This document shows, in pieces, positions 45,953 through 60,095 of a stretch of 64,000 bases of DNA. Both the position numbers and the translations under genes were made by a program. Where the stretch lies: NCBI GenBank assembly GCA_014529385.2, contig CM043943.1, positions 101,307,855-101,371,854 of the forward strand, in the 5' to 3' direction. The notes under the pieces are model-generated. The model ran no database searches, was not told the DNA's origin, and saw only the letters and a list, made by a program, of their open reading frames with translations. Positions within the stretch are counted from its first letter, which is position 1; each line of letters opens with the position of its first letter. This DNA is from Adiantum capillus-veneris (taxonomy: Eukaryota; Streptophyta; Polypodiopsida; Polypodiales; Pteridaceae).

Positions 45953-47527
45953 TTCCTTTGTTACTCACCAGTATCTCTCCGAAAGGTATTCAAGGATCCT
46001 CCTTGTAACTAAGAGAGCAAAGGGACCACTGTAAGATGGAGCACTTGAAGTATTTGAAGGACTCTCTCCATTTTAGTGAGGATACCACTTTGTTTCTTTT
46101 TTTTTGAGTGTCATCTAATGAACTTTAGCCTCCTTGTCTACTTTGGTAATCATCTTCCAAGACATCACCACCAAATCCTACCTTTGAATATTTGATAACG
46201 GTACTATTAACTTTGCACACACGACTCAATTTGCGTGTAGTGTTGGGCTCAACATCCCAATGCCACATAGGTCCCAAGGTCTTACCACCCATTCCCATTT
46301 CACCCCACTACCATCAAGCTATGTTTCTTATGTTTTTTTTTCATAGGAGCTGTTTAATGAGTCTTATAAATTCTTTCCAATTGCATTTGGTCATTTTCAA
46401 GATAGGTGAGACAAAGATGTAAAGATACAAGTGGAATATGAACCAATTGTAAAGGAACTATAGTAGGAACAAGCACACAACCTTGCTTGATTGATCTTTT
46501 CACTTCAAACATTCCTACTATAGTATGGCCAATGTGGCCAACAACTTAAACATGAAGGCATGTAGAAAGAGCATATTGAATTAAAAAAAAATAAAAATCA
46601 ACTTGGGAGAAATTAATGTTATCAAACAAACTAACCTTTGTTCTTGTACATGTGAAACCATTTGATCCTCTCATGATAGGAAAAAGGGCTAAAAACATAC
46701 CTTTCTATTGAGTTCAAATCTATTTTACTTATCATCCTACATAAAAATTTCCTTCCGATCTTGTTTATCTTGTGTAAGTAATTTGTTCTCTCTCTCTCTC
46801 TCTCTGTGTGTCTCTCTCTCTCTCTCTCATCCTCATCAAACCCTAGCAAAATGGATGTGTGTGTCACAAAATTGTGGTTGATGAAGGAAGGGCTACTAGC
46901 TTTTGGGGAGATAACCTTTGTATTAATTTGTGTAGGATGCCAACTCACAAAATGAAGCAAATAGTTACTTGGTCCCGATTAAGCCCACCTCCAGCAGTCC
47001 TTTTCTGCCCAACATGTCGTCTGATAGTCCCTCACAAGCAATGAGGTTTCCTACCCATTCTTAAACAGCCTATCGCATTTCTTCCAAGCAGTGTGAGACA
47101 CACATTTCTTGCAATAATATTATTTTTTGTTGCATATATTATTGATTTAGTGATGTCGCTATGATCAAGCACAACCACATGATACACACATGACACATAG
47201 AGACAAATGTCCAAACTCAGTTGCCTCCTTCCCCCTTGAGTTGCGGCTTCGACTCACTTGCAATTACCAATGCATGTCGCCTCGACTTTGACCCCATCCC
47301 CCCCCACTCGAGACACGCACCTAGCTCCCATGCCGCCTTCCCTTTGACACTTGTCATCCCCTCCCTTTTATTTTCAAACCCACAATGGGCATCTTTTGAG
47401 ATTCTGCTTTTTAAAAAATGGTTCCTCCCCTATTGGATTTCTTATGTGTCGCCTCTAATAGGCTTCCAATAGCTTCAATTGCTAGAAGAATGGACTAGGG
47501 CAGTGAGCATGCAGACTGTTCACACAT
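45953..47527. other. No recognised gene
   Basis: Continuation of the sequence into which copia B inserted. It contains a CT/GT microsatellite at 46786-46828. Minus-strand reading frames are heavily stopped and show no motif I recognise. Confidence 0.55.
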
Positions 47528-47749
47528 GGAGGAAGAACTATTCCCGCTTGAATTTTGCAAGAAAATAATGTGAATATATTGAAATATACTTATATTTGCA
47601 AAAAATGGAGTGTTTTTTTTCCATGAACAACTAGCCGCAAAGGTGGTTGAGTACGCTATCTGTCCGCCCATTTTTTGCAAATATAAGTATATTTTAATAT
47701 ATTCACATTATTTTCTTGTAGAATCCAAGCGGGAATTGTTCTTTTCTCC
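47528..47749. repeat. Long imperfect inverted repeat (hairpin, MITE-like)
   Basis: Left arm 47528-47608 and right arm 47668-47749 are about 81 bp each and complementary at roughly nine of ten positions (TTCCCGCTTG...TTTGCAAAAAATGG against its reverse complement). The loop is about 59 bp. No TA or other target duplication is clear. It could be a MITE or a small-RNA hairpin. Confidence 0.88.
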
Positions 47750-47847
47750 CTTCTCAAACTGATTTTCTCCAACTTCCAACTAGCTCAAGGCTAAGTCGAG
47801 AGACATGTTTCCCGCTCTTGTGAATCTACACTCACATTTATTATAAA

Positions 47848-47921
47848 GTATTTCTCATAACTTGAGCTCATTGTTCATCTGCGCGCGCGGACGGAGAGTG
47901 AGCTCAAGCTATGAGAAATAC
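47848..47921. repeat. 23-bp inverted repeat with GC-rich loop
   Basis: GTATTTCTCATAACTTGAGC... (47848-47870) pairs with 47899-47921 with one mismatch. The 28-nt loop contains GCGCGCGCGG. Confidence 0.85.
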
Positions 47922-48592
47922 GAGAGGAAGCATAGATTAGGAGCGTGCTTATAACTGGAGGAGCCGGGTGGGCACGGCTTACATTAGGCCATGCTCGGGC
48001 AAGATGGACCACTGGAGAAGGTGCATGGATGGCTGAGAGAGTAGCACAAAAAACTGGCCTTGCCTTGGTGGATTGAGCCACATGAGGAGCAGCCATGTTG
48101 GCAAGAAGGGGCCTAATCATGGTAATGTCACCAATAGTAGGAAGTGCAACAGCGTCTGCAGCAGCATCTTCTTCTACAGGAGGAATTGCAGTAGGGTCTT
48201 CGTCTGCACAGCAACTGGGCATTCTTCTGTAGTAGCAGGGTCATCGTCTGCAGAAGTAGGGTCGGCAAGGGCCGGGGTCTCCATTTGGATGGAGAGTGGG
48301 TCGTGGCTTGCCTGATATCGAATGACAGCATTGATTCATCCGCATACTATTGCATCGCATTCAGCAACAACAAGTAAATGAGCTAGCCCACGTGGAGGCA
48401 TGGCAGCGTGGAGTGCGGGCGATGGGGTTGATGTTTGCCATAGCGTGTGATGCGCAGGAGGCATGGCTAGCTGGGCGCAGGGCAGTGTGGAGAACCAGCA
48501 AGGAGGTTATTTGCCACTGCAAGGAATGCGTAGGAGCATGGAAATGTGGATCCGCACAGGGCAGCCAGGATGGCCTGCTACGATGATACCAT
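47875..48592 (-). other. GC-rich coding-like stretch, possible copia leader/gag
   Basis: Clearly richer in GC than its surroundings. The minus strand offers Ala/Asp/Pro-rich frames (TPALADPTSADDDPATTEEC; AIPPVEEDAAADAVALPTIG) interrupted by frameshifts. At 48580-48592 the minus strand reads TATGGTATCATCG, similar to a copia PBS, with sequence to its right (TATGAGAAACATACACAC...) that could be an LTR end. No copia domain is visible. Confidence 0.3.

Positions 48593-51734
<3,142 letters not shown>

Positions 51735-51800
<66 letters not shown>
51735..51800. repeat. (GA)n microsatellite, 66 bp
   Basis: Uninterrupted GA repeat, about 33 units. Confidence 0.97.
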
Positions 51801-51803
<3 letters not shown>

Positions 51804-52203
51804 AAAGCAAGGGTTTATTTCTAGATGAAGTCTATGGACTAGACTATAGAAGGATATTCCGGCATGTGTTGGCAAAGAAAGCTCTAATTATGTTTTTAAT
51901 TGGGTGCAAATATAGGACATCTACCAAATATAGTCATATTTATCCTGGTGCTCTGAAACCTTGTAGTCACTAAGATCTAATGGATGAAATGTATATATAT
52001 TGACAATACTATTCTTGTATGGTTGTATTTTTGGATTCTTTATAGAGTTTGGTTTTTTATTACGGTTTCTTGTTATAGTTGGAAATTGTGAGGTAGATAG
52101 GGTTGCCTTTGAGTGTGTATTTTGTACTAGTACCAATTCACCATATCATGTCTCTAAATGAGTAATATCTAGGAATCTACTATAATGACTGGATACATTT
52201 AAA
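51801..52203. other. No recognised gene
   Basis: AT-rich; nothing supported. Confidence 0.5.
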
Positions 52204-52902
52204 TCAAGCTAGGATGTAGCATTCACATACACAATCGAGCCTTGGGATGTTTAAGCAAGACCCAATCATTTTCTTTAAAGGCTTGGACTCTTTTGTGCTT
52301 ATCAGCAACAGCCTTTTGCGTTTGCTATGAGATGGAGATACATTCTTAATCTTTTGGAAAGATTCTTGTAGGTCTTGGCTATACTCATATGCAAGCGAAG
52401 ATCTTCCCGTGTACCTTAAGTAGAAGGGGACTTTTAGATCTTTCCTCAATTCCTCAAAAGGTGCTTTTATTGTGGAGGTATGTACAATATTATTGTAGGA
52501 ATACTCCACTAAGGGTAATTACTTCTCCCATTGGGACCTTTGATATATTTCTGTTACATAGGCTTTTAGTAGATCAAGAATTGTTAGGGTAGCTATTTCA
52601 CTTTGGCCATCCGTTTGTGGGTGATAGGCTGAAGAGAAGTTTAGCCTTCTCCCTTAATTCTCAAAGAGAACCTTCCAAAAATTACTAGTCATTCTAGGAT
52701 CTCTATCTGACACTATGGGCATTGGCAAGCCATGGTACTTGAAGATTTGTGATATGAAGAGGGATGCCATTTGATAGTCTTTTTGACATGTATAAAATGA
52801 GCTTGTTTGTTGAACCTGTGTACTATTGTCCATATTCCCATATTCCCATGGATAGACCCACCAATAATTGTGATTAATTATGAAAGATACCAAATCTCTC
52901 AC
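52204..52902 (-). pseudogene. Ty3 integrase core and C-terminal relic
   Basis: From 52902: QKDYQMASLFISQIFKYHGL and PMPIVSDRDPRMTSNFWKVL with the second core Asp, a stop, then SSAYHPQTDGQSEIATLTI with the catalytic Glu. After a frameshift: LVEYSYNNIVHTSTIKAPFE and SQDLQESFQKIKNVSPSHSK (C-terminal helices). The first Asp region is too decayed to read. It is the chromovirus-type integrase arrangement. No LTR, RT or gag of this element is nearby. Confidence 0.88.
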
Positions 52903-53830
52903 TTTTGGCTTGTGTGTGTGTGTGTAATGGAAATTTATAAATAGTTTTTTATTGCATTTGATGGGTGGCTGTAAATTATGTGAAAGGATAGCACATTTAT
53001 TAATATTGCATTATTCAAGTGCTCTTTATGAGTTATGGTTAGTATCCTATTTGGATGGACAATCCATATTCATTTTGAGCATGCAATAAATCTATAAATG
53101 AAACTGTGGAAGAAGAAAATGGTCACTCTTGCACGGGGGGAGATTGCCGGCAATCCTGTGTGTTCTTCTTCTCCCTTTTCACCTCTCCGCTCTCCATGCT
53201 TGTATAGCACTCCACTCTAGGAGGTGAATTTGCACGTACTTTCATATTCTCTCTTGCTCTTCATCTCTCTTTCATTGGTCTTGCAATGGAATTGCCACAT
53301 ATTTAGCTTTGTTGGTTTCATTGCTCGTAGTATATTCTTTTCTATATTTCACAGGCCCTTTACACTCCTGTCTGTAGCAATGGGATCAAAGTCTTGGATA
53401 TGCTGCTCTAAATACAATCATAATTATGGAGAACTCGAATCAGGACAAAAAATAAAATAGAGATAAGTCATCTATTTTCTATGTCCATTCGCTTTCTCTT
53501 TATTTTCTTTCTTGCTTGCTATACTCTACCCTTGTAGATCAATTTAAACAAAATCATATGCTTATCTTTCCATAGAGTAGAAATAGTGGGAGGTTTGTAT
53601 AATAGGAGGAGGTCTATGTTAGCAGCAAGGTAACATGCACGGATACCATTTTTTGGAGTTCTCTTTGTAAAACAATTATTATTTTGATAAATCGAACATA
53701 TTGTAACTCCTATTTTCTCGGATAAACTCTGTAATTAATGAGCCAGGGCTACAAGCTTCTAGATTGTATCAACATGTCATTACCTAGCTTTGGTAGAACT
53801 CCAGATTATTAGTTTTGACCACCCAAAAAC
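52903..53830. other. No recognised gene
   Basis: Contains a short (GT)n at 52911-52925. The right part may belong to the U3 of the LTR that ends at 54521. Confidence 0.45.
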
Positions 53831-54521
53831 CTTGGCTAGGGTATAAAAGCCAATTTTTGTAAGTTTTTTTATAAGTTTTGGATAAGAGATACACGGCATG
53901 AGCTAACGGTGCTCACTCCTTTCCTTCTTGTGCTTCCTACTCCCTCCCCAATTGTTGTCACATTGCAATCGCAAGTAAGAGCTCTACGCATTGACGTAAG
54001 CAGTTCACAGTATTTCGTAGCTTTTGGCGTCGCCGAGATCCGCGGCCTAATTTCATCATAACTAGGAATTTCCACTTTCAAATAAAAAACTAATCATAGG
54101 TGGGGTATTGGGGCATCATTGCTAAGCATTTAGATGCATTCTGGGTTGAAAATAACTAGGTCAAAAATCCACTACTGTTAATAATCGCGATTTTGGAACT
54201 TTACCTAAAGTGGGGTTTGAGACCATAAGCATGCGTGCTTAGGTCTTATAAACATGTCCTATAAATTTTGTTACGTTTGGATGTCATTTAATGCTGTAAC
54301 GAATGTGATTTGTTTACCAATGAGCGATTGGATTGCGGTGATTTCAGTCACTTGAGTGTAGCCTGAGTTAGATGTGAGTTGTTAATTGTTTTCCAAGAGA
54401 TTGAAAACCTCTTGTAACCTCTATAGTCAATCTAGGTTCGTCCCATGGATTGACAAATTGATCGTGGTTCTCGCTAATTCTACAATAAGATAGGATGGTG
54501 AGGTTAGACATGCGTCTCACA
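53831..54521 (+). repeat. Ty3-type 5' LTR, promoter and R-U5 part
   Basis: A TATAAAA box at 53842-53848 and an LTR end CTCACA at 54521, two bases before a clear primer binding site. The upstream LTR boundary was not found, so only the promoter-to-U5 part is delimited. Confidence 0.6.
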
Positions 54522-54523
54522 TT

Positions 54524-54540
54524 TGGCGCCATTGCCGGGA
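54524..54540 (+). other. Primer binding site, TGGCGCC type
   Basis: TGGCGCCATTGCCGGGA. Plant Athila/Tat-type Ty3 elements carry TGGCGCCGTTGCCGGGGA (tRNA-Asp). Two differences only. Confidence 0.82.
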
Positions 54541-57480
54541 ATCGAAGAGACCTTAACTAGGAAAAAACACGAGCGTCTTGTGAAGTTATCCTTTAACTTC
54601 CTCTAGGTTTGCCTAGAGTTCAAAACTTTCTTTTAGAAATGCATAGCTTAAAATGTCGTCTTTTGCTATGTTGAGGTAGCTTGGAAGTAGTCGTACTTGC
54701 TGCGTGTCTTTAGGATTGTAGGATTGTAGAAACAGATTAAGATTTTGAGAATGATTGGTAGACGAGATAAGTCTTAAGATCAGTGCTCAGAGAACCATAA
54801 AAATCAAGAAAACAAGTGTTTATGGACACTTTCCACAACCCCATTGCATGAGAATCTAGGAGTAGGGTAGGTAGGATCCGAGGTGGATTTCAAAACATTG
54901 CTCTCTCTGAAAGAATTGAGTGCGTGAGTTGTTATTGGAACCTGCAGAATTTCAGGTCTACGGCTAGAAATAGCTCGAAAAGACTCGAAACCACTCAATC
55001 CGACTGGAGAGTAAGCTTAAAAGTTGTTTGAACCAGTTGGTAAGCTCAAAGACACTTCGAGGTAAAAGTTTCAAGAGTTGGCCAAAACTCAGATTTTTTA
55101 CTTTTTCTTGACATTTTAGGCCAAATTAAGTTGTGACTTGATTCATACACCACCTTTTGGGAAGTGTTTTCCCCTCGAGTCACATGTACTTAAGGCTTGT
55201 TGTTCATTATTTGTTGAGTTAAGATAATATCTGCACTGAAACTTGCTAGTATGTCTTTTAGAAAATAGTTGCTGATAGCTGCAATCAAATTGAAATTGCA
55301 TGCCACTCTAGCTACTGATGGTTTTGATCACCTGATGTAGTTCTAAAAAAATTAAAAACAAAACATTGAATACATACATAGTGTAATAGAACTTAAATGA
55401 CAAGATAAATGAGCTATGATTACCATCATTTTATACATATGAAAGGAGATGTATACATGTAAGACATGGACTTGGGACTTTAGTTTAAAACGCTTAGGCT
55501 TTGACTTTGTACCTGCTTTATGTATTGTCCTGCCTGATAAATTATCATATAATTTTATACTTTATATGTTGGGGTTCTGCCCCTTCCAACCCTCTGACAA
55601 AGAATCAAAATACACCAACACATAAGAAATGTCAAAAAACATGTTAGAAAGTATTTGGAACTAACCAGCCTCACTTAAGCTTTAATGGGTTTTTAGCGTT
55701 CATAAAATTTTTGTGTTTTAATTGTTTCTTTTCACCACAAGGAAAAAAGAATCTAAATATTCATTGTCATTGAGTATCCCTTAAAGATCTACCACAATAA
55801 GTTATTTTCAATCATCAAGTCTAAGGTCCCCTATAAAAGAGAAATCAATTTGATAAATGAGGGCTTTTCTCATACTGTTGCCTTTGAAAGTGGACAAAGA
55901 CTCATGTATAAGTGCATCCCATAATGATTTTAGGTGGTAAATCTTGAAAATGGAATTGCAATATCACTCCATACCTATCTCCTCAATAGATTTTTGTTCA
56001 TATTGCTAGACAGTTCTCACCCCTTGTTTGCCACCTTAACATGCTAGATCTCCATTTTTTGCTTTACTTACCTACACACAAATTTATTTCCTAAATTTTG
56101 GGTCTTTAAAGGTGAAAAAACCTGCATTGTAACCACCCTATGCTGCATATTATGGAGGAAAAACTAAATATAATAATGATGACGATTCCAACTTTGGTGA
56201 TTTTGTTTCCTCTTAAAACAAAAAGTGTATTAAGATATAATTGTGTAAGTACACATACAATTTTTCTCTTTGTAATCAAGGTTACTATCAAGCCAAGGCT
56301 TGTTTGGACTTTTGTACCCAATGCCATGCTACCAACTTTGATGCATATGGTCCACTGGGTCAACACTTGAGCTCACATCATATGTATATTTCAAAGAAAG
56401 TGCATTTATTATTTATTGGGTAGCTTGTAACTTGAAAATATATTATATGAAATATGGGGACTATATTGTTTGCTTTTAGAGCTCATCAAAGTCACTAAAA
56501 TTTGAAAAAGAAAAAAAATTATTACTTCATGCTAAAACATTGAGAGCTGCAATGGGAAACTGGTGGAAACTAGAAGGCTATGGAAATTGGAAGGGTGAAC
56601 ATAAATTAGCAAAGTGAAGGCTAATAATATAGGAAATGAATATTCTCATATAATTGAAAAATTTAAAAAATTCTACAACTACAAGATTTTTCCAAATTCT
56701 GCTAAAAAGACCTAAATCTTTTTTAAAAAGCTCTAAATTAGAAGCTCCCAAAAATTAAGCACTCTTGGACAGTCTTCCAAGGGGTCCAATGAGCTTTCAG
56801 CAGTCCAATGGTTTGCCTGATTCCTATTGGCCAGAAGAATAAGGGGTCCAATGAGAGATTAAATGATCTATTTCATTACATAGTGCTCTCACAAAAGGGG
56901 AAAGGGGGACACATGTCAGAAGGCTAGCAATTATGATTCTAAATTCCTATTGGCTAAGCCTAGCATGAGCCAATGGGATTCTAGCATGAGTAAAATGCAT
57001 GAGGGGTCTACCGAGAGAGAGGGGGATAATTTTAGCAAGGCATTAGCACTGACACACACACTCACCCAATATCATGTGTGAAGGAAAGAAGACTCTCTCT
57101 CCTTCTCAAGCTTTAATGGAAAGCTCATCATCTACAAGCTTGTGAGAAGGGAGGCCTACACCAACAACTCTTGGCTTTATGATGCAAATCCAACCAAGAG
57201 CCAAGCTCCAATGCATGCTCATCTCCTCTCCCATGCTAATTGCCAAGCTATGCTAAGCTTTTATGAGTGACTATGTGAGGAGATATACTTCTTTCTTGTA
57301 AGAATACTCCTTCTTCCTCTCAATCTACTCTCATACCCCACTAGCTCTCACCATCTTTGAAGGTGTGTGAGGTCTTCGGTCTGAGACCAACAAGGAATTG
57401 ATGTTTTGTTTTAAAGTGTTTTCTTAGTGGTTGAAGCTTCCATCTTCATTGCACTAGCTAGTTATTGAAGGAACACAAAG
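54541..57480. other. No recognised gene downstream of the PBS
   Basis: A plus-strand Ty3 element should show gag here, but no gag, protease or RT motif is visible over nearly 3 kb. That would suit a non-autonomous (LARD-like) or truncated element. Several CCAAT/ATTGG boxes cluster at 56785-56975. Confidence 0.5.
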
Positions 57481-57489
57481 GGTTGTATT

Positions 57490-58440
57490 GTAAAATGTCT
57501 CCAACCTTCATGCAGGCCACTACCAACCTTCATGCAGAGGCATTCAAAATCTTTCTTCACTACATGGCGTAGCACATGGAAGAATGTGCCATAATCTTTG
57601 AGGGATCCGACACGGTGTGGTTGCCAATGGATTTCCGCAAGGATCTCTATGCGAGAGATAAAAAATTTCAATTTCGCTTGTTGAGGTTTATTAAAGTCCT
57701 CACGGAATGGGACTAAGGGACAAAGGATTAAGATGATCTCATAGATTTGGGCATGGGGTGCATAGGCACCCAATTCATTTATTGAAACATGGTTCTAGTC
57801 TTACTTGTGCTTGAGGGCATGGATAAGGGAAAATAAAAGGAAAAGGTCAACCAAAGACCACATGTGACCATTGTGAAGGAATCAAATGAAGTTATCGAAC
57901 AAATTGATGAGCAGTGTGAAGCATCTATGGAACTCATCCTCTTGCAAGATCCTAGCTCCACTAAGAAGGAAGATCAAATGATAGAGGGAGATGAGGTGCT
58001 AGAGGAGGTCCAAACCTCCAAATTTTTACTTTGCATGCAATGGTCGTGGATGATCATCACTTTTTGTTCCTTGACGACATTCCAAAACATTAGGACTCAG
58101 AGAAGATGAGTCACTCGTAGTGCTTGCTATATATGCAGGCATAAAGGATCCCTATGGAAAGGAAGAGAAAGTAATTTTTCAAATTGACTTTAAAGATCAA
58201 GGTCTCTCAGCAAGCTTCTCTTTCCTCCCCAAAGAAAACAAGAAAAAGTTGGTGCAAATAGTAGCAATTACATTTGTTAAAATCATATTATGTGACTCTT
58301 TCTACAAAAGCGTATCAAAAAGCGCTTTTCATCCACACTAACCACTAATCGTGGTTGGTAGAGATGTTCGATCTAACATCAATCTTACAAAGAAAAATCT
58401 TGAAGAGAAGGATGAGGAAAGTGAGGTAAACAAATCTTAA
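57490..58440 (+). pseudogene. Unidentified plus-strand coding relic
   Basis: Plus-strand reading shows HMEECAIIFEGSDTVWLPMD, FRKDLYARDKKFQFRLLRFI and KVLTEWD, a stop, then an acidic stretch (57864-58000: ESNEVIEQIDEQCEASMELI). After frame changes: YGKEEKVIFQIDFKDQGLSA and SFSFLPKENKKKLVQIVAI. I recognise no family. Acidic linkers before a folded-looking segment resemble retrotransposon polyprotein spacers, which would fit the PBS at 54524, but this is conjecture. Confidence 0.3.
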
Positions 58441-59028
58441 CCTAGTAGATTGTCTATTATTCATTACTACAAGTCTTAAAGTCAATTAAAATGCTTTGCA
58501 AACAGTATACCATGTTGATAAGTTCGCAATGCATACTGGAGGTTCACATAATGTGTCCATGGGTAGAGATAGCTCGCTTTGGCACTACCTGAGACACCTG
58601 GGGCCATCGATTCTTAGAGTTGCTCACACAGAGTTCTCCAAGAATGGTTTTGCGGAGCTGCTATTAGCTAAAGTCCAAAGCATGAAGTGCCATACTTGCT
58701 AAAGATTCCCTCACCCTAAATGCTCACAAATGTACATTGGTGGACCGAAAGACAACATTGTACGCCTTTACAAGAAAGCACCCAGGCTCAGTCCTCTCCC
58801 ATTTCGCCTTGAGCCTAGGTCAAGGGTTGACAAACCAATAGGAAATTGTAAAATCCCTTGGCATCAAGTCAGCCATTTGCCCCATATCCACATATGTAAT
58901 TTGCAGTAAAACTAATCAACCATGCTGTAATATCCAAATTAATACATAATAATTATTTTTGTCAGCATTCCATACTTGTTTTTTTATTTACTCATATTTT
59001 CCAATAAATTTTATTTCTGCAACACATG
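58441..59028. other. No recognised gene
   Basis: Short ORF 58496-58702 lacks a motif; nothing else seen. Confidence 0.45.
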
Positions 59029-59372
59029 CAAAAAACTTCAAACATGGAGCCTCCCTTCGGGCCGACGGGCACATCTGGATGATCCTTTTGTGAAACAAGG
59101 CCGAGGGGGGGGGGGGGGGGGGGGGAGGTACGGAGTCAACCAAACCACATATGAGCACGGCGGGGTTGGACGGGGCACAAAAAAGCCTTTGTACATAGGG
59201 AGCAAATCTGTCACTCAAAGGGTCTTTTTTTGCCCCGTCTGACCCCGCCGGGTGCCGCCGTGCTCATATGTGGTCTGGTTGACCCCGTACGTCCTCCCTC
59301 GTTGCCCCGTTTTACAAAAGAATCACTGAGATGTGCCCCTTGGATGGGTGGCTTCATGTGCAAGGTTTTGTT
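59029..59372. mobile_element. Foldback element with 21-G tract
   Basis: Arms 59029-59191 and 59216-59372 are imperfect reverse complements over about 160 bp (CACATATGAGCACGGCG, GGGCACATCT, GTCAACCAAACC/AGACC) with a 24-bp loop. The left arm carries 21 consecutive G (59105-59125) that the right arm lacks in that form. There is no coding capacity. It is GC-rich compared with its surroundings. It could be a foldback/MITE-class transposon or an inverted duplication. Confidence 0.85.
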
Positions 59373-59571
59373 TATGTCGACACCGCTGGACGAGCCATGT
59401 GTAATGGTGGCCAGCTTAAATTTAACATACCCAACAATTCAAATACCTATAAAAAAAACAATGTACAAAATCAAGTTGAACAATTTCACAGAATGGTAGA
59501 AATTCTGCATTTGATATTATATGAAAAGATTACAAATCTCATCAAGAGAGAGTACATGGGATAATTTTTTA

Positions 59572-60095
59572 TTAATGAAGGCATCCTTCATTTTGTAAAT
59601 GGATTGCTAAAGCTAAATCCGTATTTTTCAATGTTACACGCTTAGCATACACCATACAGGAAACACCAACCTAAAACAACTACACCAAAATGTCTTTGGT
59701 GGCATCTTGTAGGGCCAATAAAGTTGTGTGTCGTATACGTCTAACAAAGTCACTATATTCATGCATTATCTCTCTCACCACCTGAGAGAAGGCCGCTTTG
59801 GGTATGATTGGCTCAATGCTTTTTTTATATTTTCTAATCTCCCACAAGAAACTATGCATGGCTTCCATCTTCCCTTTTTCTGTGATGTTGGTGGTGGTGG
59901 AGGAGCCGCCTGCCTAGTCCATTGAGGAGGATCATCATTATACTTTTTCCTCCTCTCCTCTAAGGCCTGCTGTTCTTCACGCATCACCTTGCCCTTTTTT
60001 CTCTTTGCACATTGCTTGGATCTTTGAGGTATTTTTGAAGGCCTTGAGCTCCCAACCTTTTCTTGCTAGGTGGCTTGAGCTCTATCCTTTGCCAT
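59572..60095 (-). pseudogene. Histone H3-fold pseudogene, CENH3-like
   Basis: From the ATG at 60095: MAKDRAQAT, a TAG (60066-60068), QEKVGSSRPSKIPQRSKQ, CAKRKKGKVMREEQQ, and a Pro-rich stretch ending SQKKGRWKPCIVS. A one-base deletion near 59858 then shifts to WEIRKYKKSIEPIIPKAAFS, QVVREIMHEYSDFVRRIRHT, TLLALQDATKDILV, TAG, LF, TAG, VGVSCMVYAKRVTLKNTDLA, LAIHLQNEGCLH, stop. This aligns without gaps to H3 from REIRKYQKS to AKRVT, except for one extra residue in loop 1. CENH3 differs from H3 by such a longer loop 1, a divergent tail and xxxxAxF in place of RKLPF. Length (about 174 codons) equals plant CENH3. There are no introns, so it is perhaps a retrocopy. Five defects make it non-functional. 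Confidence 0.8.

Noticed and set aside
57462-57773. Minus-strand 103-codon ORF (MGAYAPHAQIYEI...)
   Set aside because: The plus strand of the same interval reads as a better continuous coding relic; the minus ORF has no motif.
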